From Parapedobacter composti (GTDB lineage Bacteria > Bacteroidota > Bacteroidia > Sphingobacteriales > Sphingobacteriaceae): a DNA stretch of 64,000 bases. The stretch lies in contig NZ_FOLL01000015.1 in assembly GCF_900112315.1 (NCBI RefSeq), forward strand, positions 81,536-145,535, in the 5' to 3' direction. The translations under genes and the position numbers were made by a program. This document shows positions 41,810-50,788 of the stretch, piece by piece. Within the stretch, counting starts at the first letter, position 1. Each line of letters starts with the position of its first letter. Below the pieces are notes generated by a model. That model saw nothing but the letters and a program-made list of their open reading frames with translations. It was not told where the DNA came from and made no database searches.

Positions 41810-43567
41810 ATGATGCGGAGAATATACCTATTTCTGGGCGTGGCCATTGGAGTCATGTGTTGTAACCCATTTCATTCACATGGGCAGAAGGGAAGACTGC
41901 AGGTTGTTTCACCGATGGCGGATAGCAGTACGGTGGATAGGGCTGTGGTATATCTGCGGGGGAAGGCTGACCCGCAGGGTATGTTATTTCTTAATGGAAC
42001 GCCATTGCCGGTACACAGCACCGGCGTATTTGCCGCGCCACTTGATTTGCGCGAAGGCGCGAACGAATGGGAGGTGTGGCATGTGATGGGTACTGATACG
42101 TTGCGAAAGCGAATCGTAGTGGTCTACGAGAAGCCATTGCCGCCGAAACCGACGGAAGGGTTTGCCATTGAGTACATCCGGATAGCTCCGGGAGGAGATC
42201 TGTGGCTGCAGCCGGGCGACCTGCTGCAGGTGGAAATGAAAGCCACGCCAGGGATGGCGGCTACCTTTTACCAAGGCATTCCGTTGTTTGAAGCAGACAC
42301 AGCTGTTGCTAAGGTTGGCGGTATTTACCGGGGTGAATACCGGATTCAGCCGTCGGACAGCCTGACCGGCCAGACCATCTCATTTTACTTGCTCGATTCC
42401 GTAAGCAAAAAGACGGTTATGATGGAAAGCCGGGAGCGGATAACTGTACTGAACCAGCCATATGTCTTGACCGGGCTTACCACTTCCAACGGAGTGCCGC
42501 TGTATTATGGCTTGGGTACAGACCGCCTGGGCGGGGCTAAGATGGGAACGCTGGATAGTTTGGTTAGGCTGGAGATAACCGGGAAAATGCATGACATGTA
42601 CCGGGTAAGACTATCTACGGCCGATCAGGCCTATGTCCCAGCGGATCGGCTGGCGGTGCAACGCGGCGTACATTTCCGGCCGCATTCCCTTACCGGCAGT
42701 TGGACAGTATATTCGGATAGTACAGCCGACTTTGTGAGCATCGGCTTAGACGAACGGCTTCCTTATGTGGCTACCGTACAGCAACATCCGACACGCATTG
42801 TGGTCGACATATATGGCGCCGTATCTAACAGCAACTGGATGACGCAGAAGGAGGGGTTGTTGGCTATCCGGAACGTCTGGTATGAACAGCGTAGCAAAGA
42901 TGTTTTCAGGGCGGTTATTGAGTTGAACGAACCGCAGCTATGGGGTTATGACATTCGGTACCGCGGCCGTAACCTGGTAATCCGGGTAAAGCCGCAGCCG
43001 GCTGTGTTAAGCCTCCGTCAGCTCACCGTGGCGGTGGATGCGGGGCATGGGGGAAGTAACCGCGGAGCGGTGGGCATGACGGGCGTGTTGGAAAAAGATT
43101 TGAACTTGTCGATGGCACGGAAGCTGAAGGATGCGCTGGAAAAGGCTGGAGCCAACGTAATCATGACGCGTGAGGGTGATGAGGCGGTTAATAATGGAGA
43201 ACGGTTGCGACGGCTTCAAGAGCAAGATCCAGATTTGTTAATAAGTATCCACTGCAATGCCTCGGCGAACCCAATGGTCCAGGGCGTCTCCACGTATTAC
43301 CGCCATCAGGCATACCGGCCGCTGTCGCAGTATATTTTAACGGAGATGCGGAAACTGGATTTGGCCGACTTCGGTAATGTCGGCGGCTTTAATTTTACGT
43401 TAAACTCACCTACGTCCTTTCCCTCAGTGCTGGTGGAAGTTGCCTTTTTATCGAATCCGGCCGATGAGGAACGGTTGTTGGACAACGGGTTCCACGAGGC
43501 GGTGGCCGGGAAAATTGTCGCCGGTTTGCGGGGATTTCTCAATGGCGTTCAAGGTAGAGCGCGATAG
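41810..43567 (+). CDS. N-acetylmuramoyl-L-alanine amidase (Amidase_3), exported
   Basis: A 585-residue protein with a signal peptide (RRIYLFLGVAIGVMCCNPFH). A 390-residue beta-rich N-terminal part, perhaps wall-targeting, precedes the zinc amidase domain from about 400: VAVDAGHGGSNRGAVG (His ligand), LEKDLNLSMARKLKD (Glu ligand), LISIHCNASANP (second His) and VLVEVAFLSNPADEERLL (catalytic Glu). It cleaves the amide between MurNAc and L-Ala, releasing stem peptides. It is the first gene of an operon of wall-peptide enzymes. The long N-terminal region is unusual for the family and unassigned. Confidence 0.9.
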   Translation: MMRRIYLFLGVAIGVMCCNPFHSHGQKGRLQVVSPMADSSTVDRAVVYLRGKADPQGMLFLNGTPLPVHSTGVFAAPLDLREGANEWEVWHVMGTDTLRKRIVVVYEKPLPPKPTEGFAIEYIRIAPGGDLWLQPGDLLQVEMKATPGMAATFYQGIPLFEADTAVAKVGGIYRGEYRIQPSDSLTGQTISFYLLDSVSKKTVMMESRERITVLNQPYVLTGLTTSNGVPLYYGLGTDRLGGAKMGTLDSLVRLEITGKMHDMYRVRLSTADQAYVPADRLAVQRGVHFRPHSLTGSWTVYSDSTADFVSIGLDERLPYVATVQQHPTRIVVDIYGAVSNSNWMTQKEGLLAIRNVWYEQRSKDVFRAVIELNEPQLWGYDIRYRGRNLVIRVKPQPAVLSLRQLTVAVDAGHGGSNRGAVGMTGVLEKDLNLSMARKLKDALEKAGANVIMTREGDEAVNNGERLRRLQEQDPDLLISIHCNASANPMVQGVSTYYRHQAYRPLSQYILTEMRKLDLADFGNVGGFNFTLNSPTSFPSVLVEVAFLSNPADEERLLDNGFHEAVAGKIVAGLRGFLNGVQGRAR

Positions 43568-43591
43568 CGGAGATAGGTTGGTATGTAAATT

Positions 43592-45112
43592 ATGATGAAA
43601 ACAGCAACATATACAAATCGGTTATTAAAAACCGCATTCAGCTGGTTGTTAATTAGCTTTGGTACAATAACCCTAACCATAGGGCAACCCGTTACTTCCC
43701 CTGTCCCTGCAGCCCTGCGCGAATTCAGGGCGGCCTGGGTGGCCACTGTAGATAATATCAACTGGCCCAGCAAGCCGGGATTAAGCACGGCCGAGCAGCA
43801 GGAGGAGGCGCTGGCCTTGCTCGATTTTCTGAAGGATCACCATTTCAATGCGGTGATTTTCCAGGTACGGCCGCAGGCCGATGCATTGTATCCCAGTGAT
43901 TTGGAACCTTGGTCTTACTACCTTACCGGAAAACAGGGGACGCCCCCTCATCCGTATTACGATCCGTTGGCGTTTTGGATCGCCGAAGCACACAAACGCG
44001 GCCTGGAGCTGCACGTATGGCTCAATCCCTACCGTGCGCATCATCCAGCCGCAGGGGCTGTGGAGCCCCCGTCACTTGTCAACAAAATGCGGGAGTCGGT
44101 CGTCCCGCTCAAAGAAGGATATTGGTGGTTCGACCCGGCTAAGCAAGCGACGCAAGACCATGCTGCTGCAGTGGTGATGGACATCGTGAAGCGCTACGAT
44201 GTCGACGGTGTCCACTTTGACGACTATTTCTATCCCTATGAATCGTACAACGGCGGAGCAGATTTTCCGGACGACGACAGTTGGAGGGCTTATACCGCCG
44301 GCGGAGGGGCGCTGTCGCGGGGCGACTGGCGCCGCAACCATGTCAATCAGTTCATTGAACGTATATACAAAGAGATAAAAACGGCAAAGAAACATGTCAA
44401 GTTTGGGCTGAGTCCGTTCGGTATCTGGCGGCCGGGTTACCCGGAAGGTATCGCGGGGATGGATCAATACGATAAACTCTATGCCGACGCAAAGCTGTGG
44501 CTGAACAAGGGGTGGATTGATTACTTCACACCCCAACTGTACTGGCCCATCGCCCAGCTTCCACAAAGTTTCCCCGTATTGCTGGGCTGGTGGCAAGGGG
44601 AGAATACCCAAGGGCGGCATCTCTGGCCAGGCATGAATGTTGGCCGCGGTGGCGATGACGCCAACTTGCGGGAGGTGGTCAACCAGATTATGATTACCCG
44701 TGGCATGCTTCCCACCAGTAAAGGCGCGGTGCATTGGAGCATCTCGTCGCTAACGCGGCATCCGCTGCTTGGCCAAGGATTGCTTGATGGGCCTTACAGG
44801 CAGCAGGCGTTGGTACCTGCCAGCCCGTGGTTGGGCAATGACGCGCCCGAAGCTCCTTTGGTAGACTTGAAGCAGCAGGGGCGAGAAATACAGCTTAGTT
44901 GGAAACATCCGGCGCCCGATAAGGTATTCAGGTGGGTGGTGTATTACCGCTTTGGCGACATATGGGATTACAAAATCATGGACAAAACGGCTATGGCGAC
45001 GGGATTGCCAGACCAATCGGCGAATGGCGACGCCAAACTGCAGGCCGTAGCGGTGACGGCCGTAGACCGCCTGGGGAACGAAAGTGAACGAACTATCTTA
45101 ACCATAAAATAA
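43592..45112 (+). CDS. GHL10-family glycoside hydrolase (DUF187 type)
   Basis: A 506-residue exported protein (FSWLLISFGTITLTIGQ signal). The GHL10 TIM barrel opens EFRAAWVATVDNINWPSKPG and continues FNAVIFQVRPQADALYPSDL, GLELHVWLNPYRAHHPA, YDVDGVHFDDYFYPY and WIDYFTPQLYWPIAQ. The Asp pair in HFDDYF is the likely catalytic site. A fibronectin-like domain closes the protein. Related proteins (for example the DigH type) cleave glycan strands of peptidoglycan lacking stem peptides, which fits its position between an amidase and peptide-processing genes. Activity is inferred. Confidence 0.88.
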   Translation: MMKTATYTNRLLKTAFSWLLISFGTITLTIGQPVTSPVPAALREFRAAWVATVDNINWPSKPGLSTAEQQEEALALLDFLKDHHFNAVIFQVRPQADALYPSDLEPWSYYLTGKQGTPPHPYYDPLAFWIAEAHKRGLELHVWLNPYRAHHPAAGAVEPPSLVNKMRESVVPLKEGYWWFDPAKQATQDHAAAVVMDIVKRYDVDGVHFDDYFYPYESYNGGADFPDDDSWRAYTAGGGALSRGDWRRNHVNQFIERIYKEIKTAKKHVKFGLSPFGIWRPGYPEGIAGMDQYDKLYADAKLWLNKGWIDYFTPQLYWPIAQLPQSFPVLLGWWQGENTQGRHLWPGMNVGRGGDDANLREVVNQIMITRGMLPTSKGAVHWSISSLTRHPLLGQGLLDGPYRQQALVPASPWLGNDAPEAPLVDLKQQGREIQLSWKHPAPDKVFRWVVYYRFGDIWDYKIMDKTAMATGLPDQSANGDAKLQAVAVTAVDRLGNESERTILTIK

Positions 45113-45121
45113 AACAAAACG

Positions 45122-47215
45122 ATGAGATTTTTACTATTGGCGCTATGGTGCTGCGTTGGCAGCCCGATGCTGGCCCAACCTTCAATGGAAACCCTTACTT
45201 CGTACCCTTTCCCTTCAGCGTTGACGGTATCGGCTACCGGGAGCCGCATGGCGGTAGCTATCAACGAACAGGGCCGCCGCAACCTATATGTGGCCGAAGG
45301 GCCGGCATTTGAGCTACGCAAATTGACGGCTTATGACGAAGATTTGGGTGACGAAATTACAAGTGTACAGCTTTCATCAGACGGGCAATGGGTGGTCTAT
45401 GTAAAAGGCGGCGACCACGGCGGCCCCAATTCCAGTACACCGCGTAACCCAGCGTCTCTACCCGTAGCTACGGCAGTGCAGGTATGGAGCATCCCCTTTA
45501 CGGGGGGCAATCCGATCCTGTTGGGCGATGGCGATGAGCCGGTGATCTCACCCGATGGCAGCCGGGTAGCGTTTATGCGCCAAGGCCGGGTGTGGACGTG
45601 TGCCATAGACGGGTCAGATAAGGCTACGCAATTGTTTTATGCGCGGGGTGCCATCAGTGGCATTCAATGGTCGCCCGACGGGAAAGCGATGGCTTTCGTT
45701 TCTTCCCGGACCGATTATGCGCTTGTGGGCATTTTCCGCGACAAGGATACGCCTATTCAATGGATTGCACCCGCCTTCGCACGGGACGGTTCACCCCGGT
45801 GGTCGCCCGACGGCAAACACCTTGCGTTTGTACGGCGGAATGCCTCGGGCGGAGCTCCCGACTCCATCCTGGCCGCCCAACGGAATCCTTGGGCGATATG
45901 GACGGCCGATGTGTCAACCGGCGAGGCGAAGCTGATCTGGCAATCGCCCGATACCCCTGAAGGCTCAGTGCCTACTACCCACGGAAGTACCAACCTGCGT
46001 TGGGTTGCTAAAAACCGGATAGTGTTCCTTTCCTATCACGATGGCTGGCCGCATTTGTATAGCGTCGCTGAAACAGGGGGCGAGCCCTTACTGCTTACTC
46101 CCGGACCTTTTATGGTGGAACACATTACACCTTCTCCCGACGGCCGTTGGTTGCTGGCGAGTGCAAACACCGGGCCTGATGGCGACGATATCGACCGCCG
46201 ACATATCATCCGCGTGTCGGTAGATAAGGCCGATATGGAGGTCATTACACCCGGTAAAGGGATAGAAACCTTTCCTGCCGTAACGGGCGATGGGAAGCAT
46301 CTGGTGTTTTTGAGTGCTACCGCACAGCGCCCCCCCGTGCCGGCCGTGTTGCCCTGGCCGCAACCGAAAGGCGACATCCGGTTGTTGGGCGAGCACCTTA
46401 TTCCCGAGGCGTTGCGCAATACGGAGTTGGTAGTTCCCAAGCGGGTGGAGTTCAAGGCACCGGACGGGATGACGGTTTACGCACAATTGTTTGAACCTCC
46501 GGGCGGCGGCACAGCGAAAAAGCCTGCTGTGGTGTTCATCCATGGCGGCCCACAGCGGCAAATGCTGCTGGGCTGGCATTATGGCGATTACTACGCCAAT
46601 TGTTACGCCGTGAACCAATATCTGGCCAGCCGGGGATTTGTGGTGCTGTCGGTCAACTTCCGCTTAGGCATTGGGTATGGCTACGATTTTCACAAGCCAC
46701 TTTTCGCCGGCCGTTACGGGGCGTCGGAATACCAAGACATTAAGGCCGCGGGGCAATGGCTGGCTGCGCAACCGCAGGTAGATGCCGATAGGATAGGCGT
46801 ATACGGTGGCTCGTATGGCGGATACCTCACCGCACTGGCATTGGGCAAAGACTCTGACCTATTTGCCGCGGGCGTTGATATCCATGGCGTGCACAATTAC
46901 ATCGGCCGCATACCGCCCGTGAGCGCAGAGCCGGCACCTGACGCAGAAAAAGCCATCGAGTTAGCTAAGATTTCGTCGCCGGTATCGCACGTACATACCT
47001 GGAAATCACCGGTACTGCTCATCCATGGCGACGACGATGCCAATGTCGGTTTCGGGCATTCGGTTGATTTGGTCAGACGGCTGCAGCAGCATGGTGTACC
47101 GCATGAAACGCTGGTGATTCCCGATGAGACGCATCATTGGATGTTATATAAGCATCAGGTAAAGGTCGATCAGGCAACCGTAGATTTTTTAATCAAGCAC
47201 TTGGCCGGTAAATAG
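45122..47215 (+). CDS. S9-family prolyl-oligopeptidase-like peptidase
   Basis: A 697-residue exported peptidase with a signal (RFLLLALWCCVGSPMLAQ). The first 400 residues are TolB/WD40-like propeller blades (SGIQWSPDGKAMAFVSSRTD, GSPRWSPDGKHLAFVRRNA). The alpha/beta-hydrolase domain holds the catalytic triad: Ser in GVYGGSYGGYLTAL (about 563), Asp in LLIHGDDDANVGFG and His in PDETHHWMLY. Family members cut short peptides after Pro, Ala or Gly. In this operon it may trim peptides released from the wall. Gaps of 9 bp upstream and 4 bp downstream mark tight co-transcription. Confidence 0.92.
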   Translation: MRFLLLALWCCVGSPMLAQPSMETLTSYPFPSALTVSATGSRMAVAINEQGRRNLYVAEGPAFELRKLTAYDEDLGDEITSVQLSSDGQWVVYVKGGDHGGPNSSTPRNPASLPVATAVQVWSIPFTGGNPILLGDGDEPVISPDGSRVAFMRQGRVWTCAIDGSDKATQLFYARGAISGIQWSPDGKAMAFVSSRTDYALVGIFRDKDTPIQWIAPAFARDGSPRWSPDGKHLAFVRRNASGGAPDSILAAQRNPWAIWTADVSTGEAKLIWQSPDTPEGSVPTTHGSTNLRWVAKNRIVFLSYHDGWPHLYSVAETGGEPLLLTPGPFMVEHITPSPDGRWLLASANTGPDGDDIDRRHIIRVSVDKADMEVITPGKGIETFPAVTGDGKHLVFLSATAQRPPVPAVLPWPQPKGDIRLLGEHLIPEALRNTELVVPKRVEFKAPDGMTVYAQLFEPPGGGTAKKPAVVFIHGGPQRQMLLGWHYGDYYANCYAVNQYLASRGFVVLSVNFRLGIGYGYDFHKPLFAGRYGASEYQDIKAAGQWLAAQPQVDADRIGVYGGSYGGYLTALALGKDSDLFAAGVDIHGVHNYIGRIPPVSAEPAPDAEKAIELAKISSPVSHVHTWKSPVLLIHGDDDANVGFGHSVDLVRRLQQHGVPHETLVIPDETHHWMLYKHQVKVDQATVDFLIKHLAGK

Positions 47216-47219
47216 TTGT

Positions 47220-48275
47220 ATGGAAACAGCGATTATTTTAACAGCGGGCTTACTAAGCACGGGAGATGCGAAGACGGCCCATGGACTAATTCGGGAAAGT
47301 GGCCGGTATCGCATTGTTGGCGTGGTTGACCATCAGCATGCCGGCAGCGATGCAGGGGAAGTCCTCGATGGGCGTTCCCGGGGGATACCGGTAGTCAGCA
47401 ACATGGAAGAAGCGCTGCTGATGGCGCCCCGGTGGTGCATTGTGGGCGTGGCCACGTTAGGAGGGAAATTCCCGGACAGCATGCTGGCGGACGTCCGCAT
47501 CGCGTTGGAGCGGGGCGTGTCCGTGGTCAACGGCCTGCACGACTTTTTGGTTGACCGGCCAGATATGGTCGCTTTGGCGGCGGCCAGCAATGCCCGAATC
47601 ATTGATATCCGCAAACCTAAGCCGTTTGGTGCATTGCACTTTTGGACCGGCGAAATCAACCGAATCAACACCCCCGTGGTGGCTGTAATCGGTACGGATT
47701 GCAGCCTGGGGAAGCGCACGACCAGTAAGTTAATGGTACGGATTGCGGCAGCTGCCGGCATCCACGCCGAAATGATTTATACGGGCCAAACCGGGTGGCT
47801 GCAGGGCGGTAAATACGGGTTCATATTTGATTCAACATTGAACGATTTTGTGTCGGGCGAACTGGAACATGCCATCGTCCAGTGTGTCCGCGAAGAAAAC
47901 CCCGATTTGGTGCTGCTTGAGGGGCAGTCGGCGCTCCGTAATCCCAGTGGCCCAGCAGGTGCTGAACTGCTCCGCTCTGGCGGGGCAAAGCATGTGGTGC
48001 TGGTACACGCGCCGAAGCGGAAATATTACGAGCACAATCCGGAATGGGGAGAGATTCCTTCCTTGGCTTCGGAGATTGAATTAATAGCAGCTTATGGGGC
48101 TCAAGTAGTAGGCATCGCCATCAATACAGAAGGGTGCACGGCGGCGGAGGCAGCTGATTTCCAGCAGCACTACCAGCAACAGTTCGGGATACCGGTATCC
48201 CTGCCATTAACCGACGGTTGCGGTCCGTTACTGCCCGTATTACAGGCATTGACCGGAAAACCAGTAGGGGTATGA
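47220..48275 (+). CDS. DUF1611 family protein (DgcN-like N-acetyltransferase)
   Basis: A 351-residue cytoplasmic protein. The N-terminal Rossmann-like part (AIILTAGLLSTGDAKTAHGL) is followed by a P-loop-like core, VAVIGTDCSLGKRTTSKLMV, and the DUF1611 motifs YTGQTGWLQGGKYGFIFDST, LLEGQSALRNPSGPAGAELL and VHAPKRKYYE. DUF1611 proteins of the DgcN type are known to acetylate D-glutamate, working with an enolase-superfamily racemase (DgcA). Here too an enolase-superfamily gene overlaps it by 4 bp. A role in using D-Glu from wall peptides is therefore likely. The family assignment is firm, the reaction inferred. Confidence 0.85.
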   Translation: METAIILTAGLLSTGDAKTAHGLIRESGRYRIVGVVDHQHAGSDAGEVLDGRSRGIPVVSNMEEALLMAPRWCIVGVATLGGKFPDSMLADVRIALERGVSVVNGLHDFLVDRPDMVALAAASNARIIDIRKPKPFGALHFWTGEINRINTPVVAVIGTDCSLGKRTTSKLMVRIAAAAGIHAEMIYTGQTGWLQGGKYGFIFDSTLNDFVSGELEHAIVQCVREENPDLVLLEGQSALRNPSGPAGAELLRSGGAKHVVLVHAPKRKYYEHNPEWGEIPSLASEIELIAAYGAQVVGIAINTEGCTAAEAADFQQHYQQQFGIPVSLPLTDGCGPLLPVLQALTGKPVGV

Positions 48276-49336
48276 AGATTCAATCGGCGCACGCTTATAA
48301 AAAATTCCTGCGGCTGAAAAGACCCTATACCATTGCACGGTCGACTATCTCCAACGTGGAGATGGTCTTTCTGGAAGTCGTGCTGGAAAACGGAATGGTG
48401 GGCATCGGTTCGTCCAGCACTGATGTAGAAGTTGTTGGGGAAAGCGCAGACGATACGCTTGCGAACCTGAATCAAGGGCTGGACGATCTGTTGGTGGGCC
48501 GGGATATCCGGATGTTTCTGGGGTTGATTGATGAAGTCCGGCAGATTTTCCCAGCGCAGCCGGGTACCCAGGCGGCGGTCGATCTGGCACTGCACGATGC
48601 TTTCGGCAAATGGGCGGCCATCCCTGTGGTCGATTTCTATGGGCGGCACCATGTGCAGCTACCCACATCGGTCACCATCGGCATCAAAGGGGTTACCGAA
48701 ACACTGGCGGAAGCGCAAGAGTATAAAACGCTCGGCTTCCGGGTGCTGAAGGTAAAGACCGGATTGGACGTTGCGGAAGACGCCGAGCGGATAGTGAAGC
48801 TGCGTGAGCGTTTTGGCGATTATTTTGCCATCCGCGTAGACGCGAATACAGGTTACAGTATTCCCGAATTGCTAACGTTTATGGAGCAGGTACGGGGGTT
48901 GGATGTCGAACTGGTCGAACAGCCCCTGCCTCCGGGCAATGAAGCGGCCATACGGGCGTTACCAGGGGATATCCGGCGGATGCTGGCTGCGGATGAATCG
49001 CTGAAAAATGCCCGGTCGGCCATTGAACTTTGCCAAGGAGAGCCCTATGGTATTTTTAACATCAAGTTGATGAAGTGCGGGGGGATTTGCGGGGCAATGG
49101 AAATTGCTGCCATTGCCCGGCAATGTGATATCCGGCTGTTCTGGGGTTGCAATGACGAGAGCAGGGCCAGTATCACCGGAGCATTGCATGCGGCCTTTGC
49201 TTGTCCGCATACGCGATATATCGACCTGGACGGCAGTCTGGATTTGGCGGAAGATTTCGTGGCTGGCGGATTTATACTGCAGGAGGGGATCATGCGGTTG
49301 CCGGACACACCGGGTCTGGGGCTTCGGCTAATGTGA
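48272..49336 (+). CDS. Enolase-superfamily dipeptide epimerase or N-acyl-amino-acid racemase
   Basis: A 354-residue enzyme. The catalytic set of the muconate-lactonizing subgroup is complete: KxK in FRVLKVKTGLD, metal Asp in IRVDANTGYS, Glu in ELVEQPLPPG, Asp in MLAADESLKN, and the second catalytic Lys in FNIKLMKCGG. The motif WGCNDESRASI near the end is typical of L-Ala-D/L-Glu epimerases. It epimerises the D-Glu part of murein dipeptides, or, paired with the DUF1611 gene, racemises N-acetyl-D-Glu (DgcA-type). ATG at 48272 overlaps the previous stop; an earlier frame start at 48218 lies inside that gene. Confidence 0.88.
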   Translation: MKIQSAHAYKKFLRLKRPYTIARSTISNVEMVFLEVVLENGMVGIGSSSTDVEVVGESADDTLANLNQGLDDLLVGRDIRMFLGLIDEVRQIFPAQPGTQAAVDLALHDAFGKWAAIPVVDFYGRHHVQLPTSVTIGIKGVTETLAEAQEYKTLGFRVLKVKTGLDVAEDAERIVKLRERFGDYFAIRVDANTGYSIPELLTFMEQVRGLDVELVEQPLPPGNEAAIRALPGDIRRMLAADESLKNARSAIELCQGEPYGIFNIKLMKCGGICGAMEIAAIARQCDIRLFWGCNDESRASITGALHAAFACPHTRYIDLDGSLDLAEDFVAGGFILQEGIMRLPDTPGLGLRLM

Positions 49337-49349
49337 ATGTGAAATCACA

Positions 49350-50741
49350 ATGGAAATAAAAACCACATTGAAACGCACTGTCAGCGGCTCTTCAGCCGTA
49401 CTGTTGGTGGTTAGTGCCGTCGTGGGTTCAGGGGTATTCAAGAAAGTAGTGCCCATGGCCGAAAGCCTGCACGATGGCGCGCTTATTTTAACCTGCTGGC
49501 TGGCGGCTGGCCTGCTTAGTATGATAGGGGCCTTATGTACCGCCGAACTGGCCGCTATGATGCCCGGGTCGGGCGGAGAATACGTATATTTCCGTAAAAT
49601 ATATGGGCGGTTTTTTGCCTTTCTATACGGTTGGGCTAATCTGGTGGTGATGCGGTCGGCTACCGTTGCTGCGCTGGCCTTTGTCTTTTCTCAATCCCTT
49701 TATGCATTATTGCCTCCGGCGATGGTAGCCGGTTGGGGATCGGCTACTTTCGTAGTCAAGGTTGTTGCTACATTATTGGTCGTCCTGCTCAGTTCCGTCA
49801 ACTACCGCGGGGTACTGTTCGGTACCTCGTTGAGCCGTGTGTTCATCATTGGCATTGTAGCCGCCATGCTGTTATTCATCGGGTATGCCTACCTTGGTTA
49901 TGATGCGGCGGAGCCCGTGTCGGATATCTCCGGAACGGCGGTGATCCCTTCGGCCGCTACCAATGGGTTCGGCTGGGTGACAGCCTTTTTCGCCGCCTCG
50001 CTGGCAGCTTTCTGGGGCTATGAAGGGTGGAACAACGTAGGTTATATCGGGGAAGAAGTGAAAAACCCGCAAAAGAACATTCCATTGGCGCTGATCTTGG
50101 GCACTGGCATCATCATCGTGCTGTATCTGTTGATGAACGCCGCTTACCTGCGTATTATGCCGGTGGAAGCCTATGCGGCCATGATGGCCACGCCGGAGAA
50201 AATAGCCGCCGTGGAAGCGGCCTCGGTGATGAGCGGCCCCATTGGAGGGGCAGTATTGTCAATCCTGATTTTATGCAGCACGTTCAATTGTACGAACAGC
50301 ACCATCCTGCTGTCGTCGCGCATATTCTACGCGCTCAGCAAGGACCGGCTTTTTCTGCCGTTTGCCTCAAAAGTCCATCCGCGCTTTGGTACCCCCGCGA
50401 ACGCCATTGTGCTGCAAGCGGCATGGGCTTGCGGGATGATCTGGATGGGATCGTTCGACCAGCTCACCGATCTATTGATTTTCGCAGCGTTCATTTTTTA
50501 CGGCGCCACCGCGTTAGGGGTGTTATTGCTGCGCAGACAGCACCCCGAAATGGAGCGACCATACCGGGCCTTGGGCTACCCGGTATTACCCGCACTTTTT
50601 TTTACGTTTTGCCTCGCGCTGGTGGTCATCACCATCGTGGGCAGCCCGTTGCAGTCGCTGATGGGGCTTGGCCTCATCGCGGCCGGTGTGCCGGTTTATT
50701 TTTACTTTGTCAAGCACCGCGGTAGCAGCGCTGAGCGGTAA
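49350..50741 (+). CDS. APC-family amino-acid permease
   Basis: A 463-residue inner-membrane protein with 12 predicted helices. The opening GSSAVLLVVSAVVGSGVFKK carries the APC helix-1 motif (GSGVF), followed by ELAAMMPGSGGEYVYFRKIY and GYEGWNNVGYIGEEVKNPQKN of the family. It probably imports an amino acid or small peptide produced outside by the amidase and peptidase, for use by the epimerase. The gene starts 13 bp after the epimerase. Substrate is not decidable from sequence. Confidence 0.88.
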   Translation: MEIKTTLKRTVSGSSAVLLVVSAVVGSGVFKKVVPMAESLHDGALILTCWLAAGLLSMIGALCTAELAAMMPGSGGEYVYFRKIYGRFFAFLYGWANLVVMRSATVAALAFVFSQSLYALLPPAMVAGWGSATFVVKVVATLLVVLLSSVNYRGVLFGTSLSRVFIIGIVAAMLLFIGYAYLGYDAAEPVSDISGTAVIPSAATNGFGWVTAFFAASLAAFWGYEGWNNVGYIGEEVKNPQKNIPLALILGTGIIIVLYLLMNAAYLRIMPVEAYAAMMATPEKIAAVEAASVMSGPIGGAVLSILILCSTFNCTNSTILLSSRIFYALSKDRLFLPFASKVHPRFGTPANAIVLQAAWACGMIWMGSFDQLTDLLIFAAFIFYGATALGVLLLRRQHPEMERPYRALGYPVLPALFFTFCLALVVITIVGSPLQSLMGLGLIAAGVPVYFYFVKHRGSSAER

Positions 50742-50788
50742 CATCATACCAGTAAATGCATTGAAGTCAAACAATTAATTAATCAGGA